Assembly (NCBI GenBank): GCA_019414465.1
Contig: DXLY01000070.1
Span: 357-9,833 of the forward strand
Direction: 5' to 3'
Length of the DNA: 9,477 nucleotides
Source: Collinsella sp.
GTDB taxonomy: Bacteria; Actinomycetota; Coriobacteriia; Coriobacteriales; Coriobacteriaceae
Shown: in pieces, positions 1 to 6,499 of the stretch
Layout: every line of letters begins with the position of its first letter
Position numbering within the stretch: position 1 is the first letter of the stretch
Position numbers and translations under genes: made by a program
Notes under the pieces: generated by a model
Told to the model about the DNA's origin: nothing
What the model saw: the letters and a program-made list of their open reading frames with translations, nothing else
Database searches by the model: none

Positions 1-1848
1 CCCGCCGCTATTGACGGCTCCGTGGCCGTCATGCACACCAACGATATCCACGGCAGCTACAAGTACAGCTACAACGCAAGCAAGGGCACCGGCACTGTGG
101 GCTTTGACGGACTGGCGGTTCTCTATAGCGCCCAAAGCAGCGCCCCCGATCTTTTGCTCGATGCGGGCGACACCTTCCACGGACAGTCCTTCGCCACCAT
201 GAGCGAGGGCAAGAGCATCGCCGAGCTCATGGACACCTTCTACGCCGACGGCTACGACGCAACCACGCCAGGCAACCACGACTGGAGCTACGGCGCGGAC
301 AAACTCCGCACCATGACCGGCTACAGCACCAGCGGCACGCCCTTCGCCATGCTCTGCGCGAATGCGAAGTCTACGAGCGGCGTATGGAGCTCGAGCATCA
401 CGAAGACGCTCGATCGCACCTGGGAGGACAGTGAAGGTCACTCAACGTTCGCCTACCAGATCAAGGTCGGCGTTGTAGGAGCCATGGATGAGTCGCTTGG
501 CCCCTCGCTGCGCGCGGACCTGGTTGCGGGCACCAGCTTCTCGAGTGCCGCGAACGCCATCAATGCCGAGGCAGAGCAGCTGCGCAAGGAGGGCTGCGAT
601 GTTGTTGTGTGTATCGCGCACACGCTCGACGCCAAGACCTTTGCCACGCGGCTCCGTGGCGTCGATGCCCTTATCGCAGGCCACGAGCACATCAACCTTA
701 ACGAGAAGGTGACGGGAGCCGACGGCAAGACGATCCACGTTGTCGAGGCAGGCAGCGCCTTTGCCGAGGTGGGGCTGCTTTCCATTCCGTACAAGTACAA
801 CACGAATGACACCGAGACGACCGACGATGACACGGTCACGGTCCCTGCAGACGGTAGCGACGAGAAGCTCTACACCGCCAAGAACGTCAACGACCTTTTG
901 GCAGACCCCGACAAGGGCTCCGACTACCAAAGCCGCCTTGAAGCCGTCCGCAACAAGATCAAGCCGCTCGACGAGGACTTTGAAAACGAATCGAACAAGG
1001 TGCTCGGCGCATCCACCACCAACTATTTCTACGGCGAGGACGCCGCAGGCGCGCATGGTTGGGAAATGGTGCGCACCACTGATTTCCGCCCCAGCAAGGA
1101 GGGCGACACCACCAAGGCCCAGACCATCGGCCACGTGATTTGCGGCTCCTATCTTGCCCTGACGGGCGCGGACTTCGCTATCGAAAACGCTGGCGGCATC
1201 CGCGGCGGCATCGCGGCGGGCAACGTGACCGCCGGCAACGTCATCGCCATCTCGCCCTACGGCAACACCGTGGAGACCTGGACCATGACCGGCGCGGACT
1301 TCCTCGCAGCGCTCGAGCACTCGCTACAAATCAGCGACGATTGCAACGACAGCTACGAGCTTCAGCAGGCTTATGTGGCGGCCGGTCACACCGAGCAGGA
1401 GGCGCAAGACAAGTACAAGTGGCGCGATGACTCTGGCAGCGTTCTCTCCTTTGGCGGCATCAACGTGACGATTGATTGGACGCAGCCCGAAGGCAAGCGC
1501 ATTGTGAGTGCCACACTCACCAAAGACGGCAGCACGCTCGATCCCACCAAGACCTATACCGTCGCCACCAACAACTACATCATTACCAACACGACCGACT
1601 TCCCCACCTTCGCAAACGCCACTAAGCACACCGAGTGGGGTACCTGCGAGTCGGCGCTAAGGGCGCTGATCGGGCAGAACGGCTGGGAGAGCAAGATGGC
1701 CGGGCTCGCCGGCACCATCGGCTTCGGCTCCGCAGCCGTGGACCCCACGCCCTCACCGGCCCCGACGCCTAAGCCCTCGTCTAAGACGGACGCGGCGACC
1801 ACGAAGGTCATCACCAAGAAGACGACCGGTAAGCTTGCCGCAACGTGA
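1..1848 (+). CDS. Secreted 5'-nucleotidase / 2',3'-cyclic phosphodiesterase family enzyme, 5' end outside window, truncated at 3' end
   Basis: The frame is open from base 1, so the true start and signal peptide lie upstream; 615 residues are visible. The family hydrolyses nucleotides (or UDP-sugars, or cyclic nucleotides) outside the cell to nucleosides and phosphate. An N-terminal calcineurin-like metallophosphoesterase domain shows the metal motifs in order: HTNDIHG (residues 12-18 of the visible part), AGDTFHG (about 55-61), GNHDW (91-95) and GHEH (227-230). The C-terminal 5'-nucleotidase domain carries NAGGIRGG (about 396-403), the SPYGNTVET segment and FGGIN (about 484-488), which fit its substrate-binding half. 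A Pro/Thr/Lys-rich linker ends the protein (from about residue 580), typical of a wall-spanning spacer. Translation ends at TGA 1846-1848, but the same frame continues to encode a membrane tail (see the next entry), so this gene is probably a C-terminally truncated form. Substrate specificity cannot be read from the sequence. Confidence 0.9.
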   Translation, partial: PAAIDGSVAVMHTNDIHGSYKYSYNASKGTGTVGFDGLAVLYSAQSSAPDLLLDAGDTFHGQSFATMSEGKSIAELMDTFYADGYDATTPGNHDWSYGADKLRTMTGYSTSGTPFAMLCANAKSTSGVWSSSITKTLDRTWEDSEGHSTFAYQIKVGVVGAMDESLGPSLRADLVAGTSFSSAANAINAEAEQLRKEGCDVVVCIAHTLDAKTFATRLRGVDALIAGHEHINLNEKVTGADGKTIHVVEAGSAFAEVGLLSIPYKYNTNDTETTDDDTVTVPADGSDEKLYTAKNVNDLLADPDKGSDYQSRLEAVRNKIKPLDEDFENESNKVLGASTTNYFYGEDAAGAHGWEMVRTTDFRPSKEGDTTKAQTIGHVICGSYLALTGADFAIENAGGIRGGIAAGNVTAGNVIAISPYGNTVETWTMTGADFLAALEHSLQISDDCNDSYELQQAYVAAGHTEQEAQDKYKWRDDSGSVLSFGGINVTIDWTQPEGKRIVSATLTKDGSTLDPTKTYTVATNNYIITNTTDFPTFANATKHTEWGTCESALRALIGQNGWESKMAGLAGTIGFGSAAVDPTPSPAPTPKPSSKTDAATTKVITKKTTGKLAAT

Positions 1849-1935
1849 GACCGCACGCTGGCAGTAGTTGGCGCGTGCCTTATCGGCGGCATCATCGTCA
1901 TCATGCTCGGCATTATCTGGAAGCGTCGACGCTAA
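1834..1935 (+). other. Interrupted LAXTG-type cell-wall sorting signal: LAAT, stop, then membrane tail
   Basis: Codons 1834-1845 read L-A-A-T and are followed by TGA (1846-1848). In the same frame, 28 more codons run to TAA at 1933-1935. They encode D-R-T, then about 20 hydrophobic residues (AVVGACLIGGIIVIMLGIIW), then K-R-R-R. This is the layout of a sortase substrate: pentapeptide motif, transmembrane helix, positive tail. If the TGA were GGA (one base change, Gly), the motif would be LAATGD, which matches the LAXTG motif known for class E sortases of Actinobacteria. No ATG or RBS suggests separate expression of the tail. It is most simply a nonsense mutation or a sequencing error; stop-codon readthrough is the alternative. 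Confidence 0.8.
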
Positions 1936-1942
1936 GCTACAC

Positions 1943-1965
1943 CGCCGGGCCTTACAGCCCCGGCG
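1943..1965 (+). other. GC-rich hairpin just after the ancestral end of the nucleotidase gene
   Basis: CGCCGGG (1943-1949) pairs with CCCGGCG (1959-1965) around a 9-base loop. It lies 7 bases after the TAA at 1933-1935. There is no T-run after it, so it is not a classical terminator by itself. It may act together with the perfect hairpin at 1987-2020. Confidence 0.4.
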
Positions 1966-1986
1966 CGTAAACCTTATATCGAGCAC

Positions 1987-2020
1987 AGAAGCCCGTCCGA
2001 ATTTGATCGGACGGGCTTCT
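1987..2020 (+). terminator. Perfect 14-bp hairpin, probable terminator of the nucleotidase gene
   Basis: AGAAGCCCGTCCGA (1987-2000) is exactly complementary to TCGGACGGGCTTCT (2007-2020), with a 6-base loop. The U-tract is poor (the stem ends in TTCT, then TGG), but the length and GC content of the stem and its place between two genes support intrinsic termination. The stem is nearly symmetric, so it could work on either strand. Confidence 0.7.
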
Positions 2021-2064
2021 TGGTGGGTATCATGGTTGGACGATCATAAGGAGGTTTTCCCTAC

Positions 2065-2832
2065 ATGGAATTGTTTGAGCCGATTCTTCATTTCTTTGAG
2101 CAACGGTGGGTCCACAACATCATCTGGGCCGTCATCTTGGCGATAGGCACCGCCGTCGCCGCCAAGGTCGCATCCAAGACCCTGCACCATCTGCTTAGCC
2201 GAGACGATAACCCGCTTCCGGCATCGAGTATCTTCATCAACATCGCGCGCGCCGTCATCTGGATGATCGGCGGCAGCTTTATCCTCGACAACTGCTTTGG
2301 CATTAACGCAAACGCGCTCGTCGCCGCTCTTGGCGTCGGCGGCATCGCCATCTCGCTCGGCTTTCAGGACACGCTGTCAAACCTTATCGGCGGCATGCAA
2401 GTGACCTTTATGGGCATCATCAAACCCGGCGACAATATCGAGGTCGGCGGCGTATCCGGCGTGGTCCAAGACATCACTTGGCGCCATACAACGATTGAGG
2501 ATGCCTGTGGACAGACCATCATTGTGCCCAACTCCAACATCTCCAAGAACACGCTCGTGCATTTGATGCCCTTTGGGCGCGTGGCCGTGCCCGTTGCCGT
2601 AAAGGACACGTCTAAGTGGGCTTCCCTTGACGTGCTGGCAGACGAGCTCACGAGCGCAACCAAAACGGCCGTCTCGCCCATCTCGGGCTTTGACAAGGAG
2701 CCCTACGTACTCTTTAGCGAAATCGGCGACTTTGGCATCAAAGGAAAGATCATCTTTATCGTCAGCGACGATAGCACTACTTTCACGGCAGCCGACGCCT
2801 GCATCCGCGCCATCGCCCCCATCATCGCCTAA
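2065..2832 (+). CDS. Small-conductance mechanosensitive channel, MscS family
   Basis: The 255-residue membrane protein matches the small MscS class, which opens under membrane tension to release solutes during hypo-osmotic shock. Hydrophobic segments lie at about 17-38, 56-77 and 82-115. The third is Gly/Ala-rich (NALVAALGVGGIAISLGFQD), as in the pore-lining TM3 helix, and runs into the SNLIGG turn. Next comes the MscS beta-domain (about 118-160) with KPGDNIEVGG, a V-x-D-I-T-W-R-H-T segment and the characteristic IIVPNSNI (152-159). The remaining 95 residues form the cytoplasmic alpha/beta vestibule domain. The start is fixed by AAGGAGGT at 2048-2055, 9 bases before ATG 2065. The gene stands alone between hairpins at 1987-2020 and 2831-2870. 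It probably has its own promoter, but I could not identify a convincing one. Confidence 0.92.
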   Translation: MELFEPILHFFEQRWVHNIIWAVILAIGTAVAAKVASKTLHHLLSRDDNPLPASSIFINIARAVIWMIGGSFILDNCFGINANALVAALGVGGIAISLGFQDTLSNLIGGMQVTFMGIIKPGDNIEVGGVSGVVQDITWRHTTIEDACGQTIIVPNSNISKNTLVHLMPFGRVAVPVAVKDTSKWASLDVLADELTSATKTAVSPISGFDKEPYVLFSEIGDFGIKGKIIFIVSDDSTTFTAADACIRAIAPIIA

Positions 2833-2870
2833 ACCACCGCAAAGGGGACAGGCATCTTTGTAGTGGTTTT
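2831..2870 (+). terminator. Hairpin terminator after the MscS gene, related to the hairpin at 5551-5588
   Basis: AAACCAC (2831-2837, starting in the TAA stop codon) pairs with GTGGTTT (2863-2869). After one C-A mismatch and one G-U pair, CAAAG (2840-2844) pairs with CTTTG (2856-2860). The loop is 11 bases. The distal arm runs directly into TTTT, giving a normal intrinsic terminator. The left arm and loop share AACCACC-NN-AAAGGGGACA with the hairpin after the phosphoesterase gene. Confidence 0.65.
2832..2850 (+). repeat. Copy 1 of a 19-base repeat, AACCACC-NN-AAAGGGGACA
   Basis: Bases 2832-2850 match 5548-5566 at 17 of 19 positions (only GC versus AT in the middle differs). Both copies begin at the last bases of a TAA stop codon and form the left arm of a hairpin that ends in TTTT. 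In this copy the right arm has diverged: the GGGGACA part is not complemented. Confidence 0.6.
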
Positions 2871-2925
2871 CATTCGTGGTACCATGGTTCATATCGTTGT
2901 TTAAACGACTAAGGGAGTAGACACC

Positions 2926-4842
2926 ATGGAAGAGGCCTATCGTCAAGCACGCAAGCGCGGCGAGCAGGGACGCCGTCGCGCCATCAGCCAAAGCGAGCAT
3001 CCATACCTTACGGACCTCGATAGCTTGGTTGCTCAGCTCCCCTTAGGTCAGCGAGAGAATGTCGGTCTGCGTGATATTCCGCTCGAAATGGTCGTCGGCA
3101 CGGTCACCAAAGGCCGTCAGTCCGCCTTTTCGTGTAACTTTATGCCCCTGCTTCCGTTTAGCACCGAGTTCGCCCGCAAGTGGTCCAACCTCTACGACAT
3201 CCAGGTAACCGAGGGCTATCGCGACCCCATCATCGTCACCGAGTTCATGCATCGGTTCTATGTCCAGGAAGGCAACAAACGCGTCAGTGTCCTCAAATTC
3301 CTGGACGTTCCAACGGTTTCGGCCAGGGTCACCCGTCTCTACCCCGGCACATGGGATTCCGTCGAAAGCCGCCTGTACGGCGAATTCTGCGCGTTTTGGC
3401 GCGTCTGCCCCCTATACGAGATCGAGTTCTCGCGTGAGGGAAGCTACGAGACGCTCGCCAAGATGCTCGGTCAGAATCTTATCGAAAAATGGCCGCAGAA
3501 AAAGGTCGACTACCTGCGCCACACCTTCCTGCTCTTTAAGCGCGCCTACCTTCGCGCAGGCGGCGACCACCTGGACATTACGCCCGCCGACGCCATGCTC
3601 GTGTACCTCAATGTGTACAACCAGGACCGCCTGCTGGATACGCCAACGGATATCGTCGTAAACCGCCTGTGCAAGATTTGGCGCGAGCTGGTCATTGCCG
3701 GCAAAAATGACGAGGACAAGGTCGATCTTGTTGAAGCGCCGAGCGTCGACGAGGAGGAGTCGCCCGCCAAGTCCACCTCCGGCGTGCTCAACTTCTTTAT
3801 GGGCAAGACCGTCTATTCGGCGACCAACCCCCTGCGCATCGCCTTTATCCATGAGTTCCCCTGTGCGACGTCGAGCTGGGACAGCCTGCACGACCAAGGG
3901 CGTCAGTATCTCGATGAGCACTTTGGCGGTATCGTGCGCACCGAGGCGTTCGAGGACTGTCACGATCCGGATGTGTTCTACGCCGCCGTGGAAACGGCTG
4001 TCAAACATGGGGCAAACGTCATCTTCTCGACCTCGCACCGCCTGATGGAATACACGCTCAGGGCTGCCGTTGAGTATCCCCAGGTTCGGTTCCTCAACTG
4101 CTCTATCGGCCTTCCCCATCAAAGCGTCCGTTCGTACTTTGGCAAGATGTACGAGGCCAAGTTCCTCCTGGGCGCCCTTGCCGCCAGCATGGCGGACAAC
4201 CACCGCATCGGCTACCACGCGTCGGTCTTCGCCTCGGGCGCGCTCAGCGAGATCAACGCCTTTGCGATTGGCGCCTCGCTGCTCGACCCCCGTGCGCAAA
4301 TTATCCTGACTTGGGGCGATGTGCCCGCCGGAGGCCTTGCCGAGGCCATGTGCCGCGAAGGTGTAAGCGTCATGACCGGCGCCGACATGTCAAAGTCGCT
4401 CGAAGACCCCACGGCCTACGGACTTCACCGCCTGGTCGATGGCAAGGTTACCGGCATCGCCATGCCGGTATGGAACTGGGGCCGTTACTACGAGCTCATC
4501 GTTCGCAGCCTTCTGCACGGCACGTGGGACGAGACCAGCGATGACAACCAAGTGCGCGCCGTCAACTACTGGTACGGCATGAGCTCTGGCGTTATCGACA
4601 TCCGTTACGCTCCGGGCCTACCCTACCAGACGCGCAAACTCGTGCAGTTGCTCCGTAACGGCATTGTTGAGGGATCCATCAACCCCTTTGGCGGCGAGCT
4701 CCACAGCCAGAACGGCGTGGTACAGATCGAAGGCTTCCCTCCGCTGCCGAGCACGCAGATTGTCGAGATGAATTGGCTGGCGGATAACGTGGTAGGCACC
4801 ATTCCGCAGCTCGACGATGAGCCGAAAGTCCCTGCCCTATGA
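2926..4842 (+). CDS. Cytoplasmic ParB-like domain fused to BMP/PnrA-like ligand-binding domain
   Basis: This is a 638-residue protein. I recognise the C-terminal part (about 302-600) as a BMP/PnrA/Med-type periplasmic-binding fold: LRIAFIHEF opening strand, GANVIFSTS (362-370), EYPQVRFLNCS (383-393), the KMYEAKFLLGALAASM helix and RIGYHAS (427-433). PnrA-like proteins bind purine nucleosides. The protein lacks a signal peptide or lipobox and starts with basic, polar residues, so it should be cytoplasmic rather than a transporter lipoprotein, and no ABC transporter genes are nearby. Residues about 50-137 resemble a ParB N-terminal domain: GYRDPIIVTE (97-106), then FYVQEGNKRVSVLKFL (111-126), like the ParB 'G-x-R-R' box. 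A helical middle section and an acidic linker (about 262-283) join the two. The start has AAGGGAG at 2911-2917, 8 bases before ATG. Its stop overlaps the next gene (ATGA). The function is unknown; a ligand-responsive DNA- or nucleotide-binding regulator is an inference. Confidence 0.8.
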   Translation: MEEAYRQARKRGEQGRRRAISQSEHPYLTDLDSLVAQLPLGQRENVGLRDIPLEMVVGTVTKGRQSAFSCNFMPLLPFSTEFARKWSNLYDIQVTEGYRDPIIVTEFMHRFYVQEGNKRVSVLKFLDVPTVSARVTRLYPGTWDSVESRLYGEFCAFWRVCPLYEIEFSREGSYETLAKMLGQNLIEKWPQKKVDYLRHTFLLFKRAYLRAGGDHLDITPADAMLVYLNVYNQDRLLDTPTDIVVNRLCKIWRELVIAGKNDEDKVDLVEAPSVDEEESPAKSTSGVLNFFMGKTVYSATNPLRIAFIHEFPCATSSWDSLHDQGRQYLDEHFGGIVRTEAFEDCHDPDVFYAAVETAVKHGANVIFSTSHRLMEYTLRAAVEYPQVRFLNCSIGLPHQSVRSYFGKMYEAKFLLGALAASMADNHRIGYHASVFASGALSEINAFAIGASLLDPRAQIILTWGDVPAGGLAEAMCREGVSVMTGADMSKSLEDPTAYGLHRLVDGKVTGIAMPVWNWGRYYELIVRSLLHGTWDETSDDNQVRAVNYWYGMSSGVIDIRYAPGLPYQTRKLVQLLRNGIVEGSINPFGGELHSQNGVVQIEGFPPLPSTQIVEMNWLADNVVGTIPQLDDEPKVPAL

Positions 4843-5549
4843 AAATCCTTGCCATAGCCGATACCGAAGAACGATGCCTTTGGGAGTGCTTTCGCAAGGA
4901 ACGCTTTGAGGGCGTCGACCTGATTTTGTCCGCCGGCGATCTGGACCCGGACTATCTTGAGTTTTTGGTTACGGTCATCAACAAACCGCTCATCTACGTG
5001 CGTGGCAATCACGATGACCGCTACGCACGTCATGCACCGGGCGGATGTATCTGCGTAGAAGACAGCGTGTACACGTACCGAGGGATTCGCATTGCGGGCC
5101 TTGGCGGGTCCATGCGTTATCGCGACGGCGCCAACATGTACACCGAACGCGAGATGTCCAAGCGCATGCGTAAGCTGTCGCGTAAGGTTAGGATGGTCGG
5201 CGGGTGCGACATTCTGCTTACCCATGCACCCGCCGCCGGTATGGGTGATCTGGACGATCTGCCGCATCGAGGGTTTGAGTGCTTTAACACGGCGCTTGAA
5301 TCCTGGGGGGCCGACTACATGGTGCATGGGCATGTACACCAAAGCTACGGTTACGATTTTCAGCGCGAGCGGCAGCATGTGTGTGGAACGACGATCATCA
5401 ACGCCTGCGGCTATACGCAGTTTGAGCTCGACCAGACGCGCTACCCCATCCGTGGCTGGCAGGCAGCCTGGCTCAATTCGCAAACCATGCGCCGCGAGCT
5501 CAAACGCCACGATGCCATCGAGTCCTCAACAGCCAGAACACCCTGGTAA
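4839..5549 (+). CDS. Calcineurin-like metallophosphoesterase with atypical D-x-E first motif
   Basis: This 236-residue soluble protein belongs to the small metallophosphoesterase group (YfcE-like in size). The motifs are D8-T-E10 (normally D-x-H), GDLD (33-36), GNHDD (56-60), a cysteine-bearing GGCICVED (68-75), LGGSMRYR (88-95), LTHAP (127-131) and HGHVH (163-167). All the usual metal ligands are visible except the first-motif histidine, replaced by Thr-Glu-Glu. It probably hydrolyses a phosphodiester or phosphomonoester; the substrate is unknown. Its ATG shares ATGA (4839-4842) with the stop of the upstream gene, and no clear RBS precedes it, so translation is likely coupled and the two products are probably made together. 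The last 25 residues or so are polar and look disordered. A repeat-bearing hairpin terminator begins at its stop codon. Confidence 0.88.
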   Translation: MKILAIADTEERCLWECFRKERFEGVDLILSAGDLDPDYLEFLVTVINKPLIYVRGNHDDRYARHAPGGCICVEDSVYTYRGIRIAGLGGSMRYRDGANMYTEREMSKRMRKLSRKVRMVGGCDILLTHAPAAGMGDLDDLPHRGFECFNTALESWGADYMVHGHVHQSYGYDFQRERQHVCGTTIINACGYTQFELDQTRYPIRGWQAAWLNSQTMRRELKRHDAIESSTARTPW

Positions 5550-5566
5550 CCACCATAAAGGGGACA
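5548..5566 (+). repeat. Copy 2 of the AACCACC-NN-AAAGGGGACA repeat
   Basis: Matches 2832-2850 at 17 of 19 positions and, like that copy, starts inside the TAA stop codon of the preceding gene. Here the right arm is intact, so the element is a near-perfect palindrome (see 5551-5588). Confidence 0.6.
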
Positions 5567-5588
5567 CTGTCCCCTTTATGGTGCTTTT
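5551..5588 (+). terminator. Palindromic terminator of the sensor-phosphoesterase pair
   Basis: CACCATAAAGGGGACA (5551-5566) and TGTCCCCTTTATGGTG (5568-5583) are exact 16-base complements around a single C, followed by CTTTT (5584-5588). The very long stem plus the T-run, just after the stop codon, fits an intrinsic terminator. The near-perfect symmetry and the related copy at 2831-2870 suggest that it is also a dispersed intergenic repeat. Confidence 0.75.
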
Positions 5589-5599
5589 GACGCGATAGC

Positions 5600-5638
5600 A
5601 AGAAACCCGGTCCTGCACAAGGCAGAACCGGGTTTCTT
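5600..5638 (-). terminator. Terminator of the rplK-rplA transcript, likely bidirectional
   Basis: AAGAAACCCGGT (5600-5611) pairs with ACCGGGTTTCTT (5627-5638), and CTGC (5613-5616) pairs with GCAG (5622-5625) around a 5-base loop. The single C-A mismatch on the plus strand (5612/5626) becomes a G-U pair in minus-strand RNA, so the 17-pair stem is unbroken only for the transcript coming from rplA. It separates two convergent units and may stop both. Confidence 0.8.
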
Positions 5639-5674
5639 TAGCAATGCTTGCTGTACTCAGGCAGTAACTAGCAG

Positions 5675-6382
5675 TTACTCAGCCAGGAAGTCACGCTGGA
5701 CAGCGGGATCGACCTTGACGCCAGGGCCCATGGTGGAAGACACGGAGATGGACTTGACGTACTTGCCCTTAGCAGAAGAGGGCTTGACGCGCAGAATCTC
5801 GGTGTACAGGGCAGCGTAGTTCTCGACGAGCTGCTGCTCAGAGAAGGACTTCTTGCCCAGGGGCACGTGGCAGATGCCGTAGCGGTCGGCGCGGTACTCA
5901 ACGCGGCCAGCCTTGAGCTCGGAGACCATCTTGGCGACGTCCATGGTCACGGTGCCGAGCTTGGGGTTCGGCATGAGGCCACGGGGACCAAGGATCTTAC
6001 CGATGCGGCCAACCTTGGCCATCATGTTCGGCGTAGCGATAGCGGCGTCGAAGTTGATCTCGCCCTTCTGAATCTGGGCGACGAGCTCGTCGGAACCGAT
6101 GATGTCGGCGCCGGCAGCCTCAGCCTCACGGGCCTTCTCGCCCTCGGCGAAGACGGCAACACGAACGGTCTTGCCGGTGCCGTGGGGCAGGGAGATGGAA
6201 CCACGGATGTTCTGGTCAGCCTTACGAGTATCGATGCCCAGACGGAAGTGAGCCTCGACGGTCTCGTCGAACTTGGCGGTGTCGAGCTCCTTGATGAGCT
6301 TGGCAGCCTGAAGGGGGGTGTAGAGCGTGGCGCGGTCGATCTTCTCGGCAGCGGCGTTATAGCTCTTACCATGCTTAGCCAT
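5675..6382 (-). CDS. rplA: 50S ribosomal protein L1
   Basis: The 235-residue product is full length for bacterial L1, which forms the mobile L1 stalk that contacts deacylated tRNA in the E site and, in studied bacteria, represses its own operon by binding mRNA. It begins MAKHGKSY, the usual L1 start. The L1 signature lies at about 122-146 (AKVGRIGKILGPRGLMPNP, then KLGTVT). I chose ATG 6382 over the in-frame ATG at 6388: the AGGAGG of the ribosome-binding site is 8 bases from 6382 but only 2 bases from 6388, and 6382 gives the conserved N-terminus. It is the last gene of the minus-strand cluster, 117 bases after rplK, and ends before the hairpin at 5600-5638. Confidence 0.97.
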   Translation of the reverse strand: MAKHGKSYNAAAEKIDRATLYTPLQAAKLIKELDTAKFDETVEAHFRLGIDTRKADQNIRGSISLPHGTGKTVRVAVFAEGEKAREAEAAGADIIGSDELVAQIQKGEINFDAAIATPNMMAKVGRIGKILGPRGLMPNPKLGTVTMDVAKMVSELKAGRVEYRADRYGICHVPLGKKSFSEQQLVENYAALYTEILRVKPSSAKGKYVKSISVSSTMGPGVKVDPAVQRDFLAE

Positions 6383-6499
6383 GTGCATTACCTCCTGTGG
6401 TTAAACGGGCGTGAGCCCTCCCACATCGTATCGTGTGCCCTATTGCACACATTTAACGGGCGCCCCGGTCGGAGCACCCGCCGTTACCATAAGAAATCG
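6383..6499 (-). promoter_or_regulatory. Structured rplK-rplA intergenic region, three hairpins
   Basis: This 117-base gap holds three successive inverted repeats. (a) 6455-6485: GGGCGC (6458-6463) pairs with GCACCC (6474-6479), one pair being G-U only in minus-strand RNA, extended by AAC/GTT beyond a 3-base bulge. (b) 6433-6450: GTGTGC pairs with GCACAC around a 6-base loop. (c) 6407-6418: GGGC/GCCC around a tetraloop. The rplA ribosome-binding site (AGGAGG, about 6391-6396) follows. No T-runs are present, so these are not obvious terminators. RNA processing, partial attenuation or an L1-binding site are possible; none is shown by sequence alone. Confidence 0.45.

Noticed and set aside
442..1320. 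Minus-strand open frame of 292 codons inside the nucleotidase gene
   Set aside because: Antisense shadow of a gene with clear motifs; no RBS and no recognisable domain.
1846..1848. TGA read as selenocysteine
   Set aside because: The codon lies between a flexible linker and a membrane tail, not at a redox site, and no selenocysteine insertion hairpin is evident just after it. A mutated glycine codon explains it better.
2028..2033. TATCAT as a -10 box for the MscS gene
   Set aside because: The only partner, TTGATC at 2003-2008, is 19 bases away and lies inside the terminator hairpin; too weak to annotate.
3412..4299. Minus-strand open frame of 295 codons inside the ParB-like/BMP-like gene
   Set aside because: Antisense shadow caused by codon bias in high-GC DNA; the plus-strand frame has recognisable domains and a good RBS.
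4623..5510. Minus-strand open frame of 295 codons opposite the phosphoesterase
   Set aside because: Opposite a gene with intact metallophosphoesterase motifs; no family resemblance of its own.
6386..6388. Upstream ATG as the rplA start (and likewise 6932-6934 for rplK)
   Set aside because: Both sit almost on the ribosome-binding site; the ATGs 6 bases further in have normal spacing and give the conserved MAKHGK and MAEKK starts.
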